From: Limosilactobacillus panis DSM 6035
Lineage (GTDB): Bacteria > Bacillota > Bacilli > Lactobacillales > Lactobacillaceae
DNA: 35,790 nucleotides
Direction: 5' to 3'
NCBI RefSeq assembly: GCF_001435935.1
Contig: NZ_AZGM01000143.1
Location: forward strand, 3,864 to 39,653
The notes under the pieces are model-generated. The model saw only the letters and a program-made list of their open reading frames with translations, made no database searches and had not been told where the DNA came from. Made by a program: the position numbers and the translations under genes. Positions 33,807 through 35,790 of the stretch are shown here, one piece after another. The number at the start of each line of letters is the position of its first letter. Within the stretch, counting starts at the first letter, position 1.

Positions 33807-33847
33807 GCTTGCGGGGGTTTCCTACAGGCTAGCTTCACGTCGAAAAA

Positions 33848-33865
33848 CGAACTAGCAAGCTAGTT
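33848..33865. repeat. Short perfect hairpin
   Basis: GAACTAG-CAAG-CTAGTTC lies 40 bases after the palindromic repeat, between the operon and the small membrane peptide gene. It has no T-run. Its role is unknown. Confidence 0.4.
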
Positions 33866-33934
33866 CTGTCTCACTCCCTTTGCGTTTAGGAAAGCTATGA
33901 TTAAAAAAGCCTTCCCAAATCAATCATTAAAAGA

Positions 33935-34051
33935 TTAAGCTTTGCGCCTTGCGCTGTGCTTGCCAGCTGACTGGTGGGCCTGGTTACCAAATAGCATTTG
34001 ACCGACTAAGGAGCCAGCTAAAATTAAAACAATGATAAAGAATGATAACAT
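33935..34051 (-). CDS. Small single-helix membrane peptide, 38 residues
   Basis: The frame reads MLSFFIIVLILAGSLVGQML, then FGNQAHQSAGKH and a basic end SARRKA. This gives one membrane helix with a positive C-terminus. GAGGTGATC, a near-perfect Shine-Dalgarno, is nine bases before the ATG, which argues strongly that it is translated. I recognise no family. The shape would fit a membrane-active small protein, a toxin of a type I system or a small regulator of a membrane complex. No antitoxin RNA was identified, so no role is assigned. Confidence 0.6.
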   Translation of the reverse strand: MLSFFIIVLILAGSLVGQMLFGNQAHQSAGKHSARRKA

Positions 34052-34273
34052 AATAGATCACCTCAAAGCTAATCTCTAATTAAAGTTTAATATGCGGCAA
34101 ACTAATTTTCACGATTTTCGTATGATATTGATAAATTCTTTAGATTTTGTTAAATAATTTAGTTACAGTGAGTTAACTTCTTGAGTGTTCCCACCATTAT
34201 GAATGATTTATCATCATTTTTACTGTCCTTGATAGGTGGGGAAAACCCGCGAATAATATAAGGAAGGCTTTTT

Positions 34274-35137
34274 ATGGCACAACCCAACTTAGAAAAGCAT
34301 TGGGAAAAGGCCGGCTTAACTGACGATTTTATCTTTAATAAGGTTTTCTTGGACCCGATAATTACCAAAGAAATGATTCACCGGGTACTACCAGAGTTAT
34401 CGCTGGGCAAGGTGTCGGCAGGAACTAACGAGCATGTACGATTCGAAGGGTGTCGCTTCGGTATTTATGCCGAGGACGAGCATAGGAACCACTATGAGGT
34501 CGAAAGCAGGTCGTCAACCAAAGCCTGCTGTAATGAACGCGCACCAGTCAAATTGAGCAAATGATGCTTTCAGCTGAGGGGTGAAACTACAGCCAGGCCG
34601 ATAATGCCTACGTATGTTTTCACGTTGCTTTGACCCCTTTGGACTGGGGGAACAGCGCTACGAGATTAGGCGGCAGATTAACAAATATCCGTACCATGAT
34701 GGCGAGGTAACTCTCTTCTTCGATATCACCAATTATCGCTAAACAGTTGGCCCTAAACTGCAAAACTTCCTGGACCTCCTTGCTGGTCGTAAAGTTGATG
34801 AAACTGATAATTTTACTGTACAATTACTACCTACGTTAAGTAGGACCGGAAATGGTGGAAAGAATACATGCAATGCACCTTATACGAAATGGACATTGAA
34901 AATGATCGTCGCCGCGCTGTTCTTGAGAGCCGTCGAAAAGTTCAACAAAAGGAACTGCTGGAGGGCCGGCGTAAAGGAGGAATAGATGAAGAACGGCTGG
35001 CACTTGTTCGGAACCTAATTAATAGTGGCCAGAGTGAGCAACAGGTTGAGGATTTCTTAGTGAATATTCGTAAGATGACGCCAGCAAAGACTAAAGCATA
35101 CTATCAAAAGGTATTCGCTGGCCTTGGTAATAAGTAA
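34274..35137 (+). pseudogene. Decayed Rpn/PD-(D/E)XK nuclease family transposase-like gene
   Basis: The start reads like the Rpn family (GLTDDFIFNKVF, IHRVLPEL, then YAEDEHRNHYEVE at the nuclease strand). After about 34500 the homologous sequence continues in other frames: SQIEQMMLSAEG, then FDPFGLGEQRYEIRRQINKY up to a stop at 34740-34742, and finally an open piece from 34868 with KVQQKELLEGRRKGG to the end. At least two frame changes and several stops (near 34532, 34575, 34740) break it. Rpn proteins promote recombination through DNA cleavage and are often found as broken copies. AGGAAGG precedes the ATG, so a short fragment may be translated. Confidence 0.8.
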
Positions 35138-35169
35138 AAATATAAGTATACAATGGCAGAAAAAATCGT

Positions 35170-35200
35170 GGCTGGGAGAAAACTATTTTTTCTCCCAGCC
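35170..35200. terminator. Hairpin after the Rpn pseudogene
   Basis: GGCTGGGAGAAAA pairs perfectly with the arm ending in TTCTCCCAGCC. The T-run is inside the stem, so it is a possible but unusual terminator. It is similar in sequence to the stem at 20116-20155. Confidence 0.5.
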
Positions 35201-35217
35201 ACTCTTGCATCTTCGAA

Positions 35218-35330
35218 TATTATAATGTGATTATGGGAAACTAAATAGGCCAGCTCCGTGTCGTAAGCGCATCCCTAGCGTCTAGTACCGCGAAGCTTAG
35301 CCAATTTCCCAGCCCCATTTTAAATTATAA
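35218..35330 (-). repeat. Weaker relative of the structured intergenic repeat
   Basis: TGGGAAA (35234-35240) and TTTCCCA (35305-35311) close the structure. On the minus strand it contains TTGGCTA, GCTTCGCGG, CTAGAC and CACGGAGC..GGCC, words shared with copies at 8818 and 10594, but in another order. The relation is suggestive and not proven. Confidence 0.4.
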
Positions 35331-35394
35331 ATTGTAAGTGGGGTACATTTGGGGGACCAAACTGCTTAAAACGTTGATATATCAACACATAAAA

Positions 35395-35468
35395 TGGAGC
35401 GAGAGGGACTTGAACCCTCAACCCTCGGTTTAGAAGACCGATGCTCTATCCAGTTGCGCTACCGCTCC
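35395..35468 (-). tRNA. tRNA-Arg (anticodon TCT)
   Basis: Read on the minus strand, the 74 bases fold as a full cloverleaf. The acceptor GGAGCGG pairs with TCGCTCC (one GU), the D arm holds AACTGGATA, and the anticodon stem TCGGT/ACCGA closes the loop CTTCTAA with anticodon TCT. The T arm is GAGGG-TTCAAGT-CCCTC. The discriminator base is A and CCA is not encoded. It decodes AGA. It lies between the decayed transposase and an IS30 element. Confidence 0.97.
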
Positions 35469-35634
35469 AGACAAATTTCAGTATATAATTTTCGCCGTTT
35501 CCTTGTCAACTTATATAAAGTTAGTATAACTTTTTTATGCCGGATTTACAATCTAAGTGCAACATCATAAATTAAACAAAAAGGCCATGAAGACCTAAAC
35601 TTAAATTGACCAAAAAATAAGAAAGGTGATCTTC

Positions 35635-35790
35635 ATGACTCAAATTGATTCTAACATTCCTCGTTACTACCATCAACTAACTAGTGAGCAGCGTGGGCAG
35701 ATTGAGGCACTACATGATCTGAACTGGTCTAATACCGCGATCGCCAGAAAGCTTCACTGTCATCGGTCAACGATTGGTCGTGAGCTTAAA
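35635..35790 (+). mobile_element. IS30 family transposase, N-terminal part (runs off the window)
   Basis: The first 52 codons read MTQIDSNIPRYYHQLTSEQR, then IEALHDLNWSN, IARKLHCHRSTIGRELK, the N-terminal helix-turn-helix of IS30-type DDE transposases that binds the element's terminal repeats. AAAGGTGATC precedes the ATG. The frame is open at the window edge, so the catalytic DDE domain is not visible. The left end of the element should lie within roughly 35545-35630, but the terminal repeat cannot be fixed without the right end. Confidence 0.88.

Noticed and set aside
1-35790. CRISPR array, rRNA operon or prophage
   Set aside because: No regularly spaced repeats, rRNA sequence or phage structural genes were seen on either strand.

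Overview
The window looks like core chromosome of a lactobacillus, probably from the heterofermentative Limosilactobacillus side of the family. This rests on gene content and order (mltG-like/udk/greA, a DUF3042-type small protein beside miaA, YqgQ and glucokinase behind a rhomboid protease, a PfoR-type membrane protein with two-subunit L-serine dehydratase), on Firmicutes T-box leaders, on strong AGGAGG ribosome binding sites and on moderate GC. The species cannot be fixed from the sequence alone.

Left part (1-5041). The minus strand carries a MATE efflux pump cut by the window edge, a second-type peptide deformylase, the lipoprotein insertase YidC, and an acylphosphatase gene broken by one extra G. 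On the plus strand follow a SpoU-type RNA methyltransferase, an HD-domain protein and an HxlR-type regulator.

Translation and housekeeping block (5042-26600). A T-box leader precedes pheST. Then come a short MltG-like protein without a catalytic domain, udk, greA and a YneR-like protein. A large YfhO-type membrane protein lies on the minus strand. Next are a class B penicillin-binding protein, rpmG, an orphan PTS IIA-Lac protein, the run 5-formyl-THF cyclo-ligase / rhomboid / YqgQ / glucokinase / inactive rhodanese, then miaA, glnA and gltX. A second T-box leader precedes serS.

Serine catabolism locus (26738-31040). A PAS/HTH (YheO-type) regulator faces an operon of a PfoR-like EIIC-type membrane protein, L-serine dehydratase beta and alpha subunits, and a DUF59 iron-sulfur maturation protein. 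The 540-base AT-rich gap between them holds three copies of an inverted repeat, TAATAA-N(1-2)-TTATTA, one of them just downstream of a good promoter. Read together, this looks like a self-contained serine uptake, deamination, Fe-S maturation and regulation module.

Right part (31265-35790). Three overlapping genes of unknown function (a coiled-coil protein, an acidic-tailed protein, and a dUTPase-fold-like protein whose catalytic acids appear lost) form a tight operon. After it come a small membrane peptide, a decayed Rpn/PD-(D/E)XK transposase-like gene, tRNA-Arg(TCT) and the start of an IS30-type transposase running off the window.

Two families of interspersed structured repeats were found by eye. 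One is a roughly 70-base palindromic element, at 11367-11436 (+) and 33736-33806 (-). The other is a roughly 100-130-base multi-stem element ending in a T-run, after pheT and after greA, with a weaker relative at 35218-35330. No CRISPR array, prophage or rRNA was seen.
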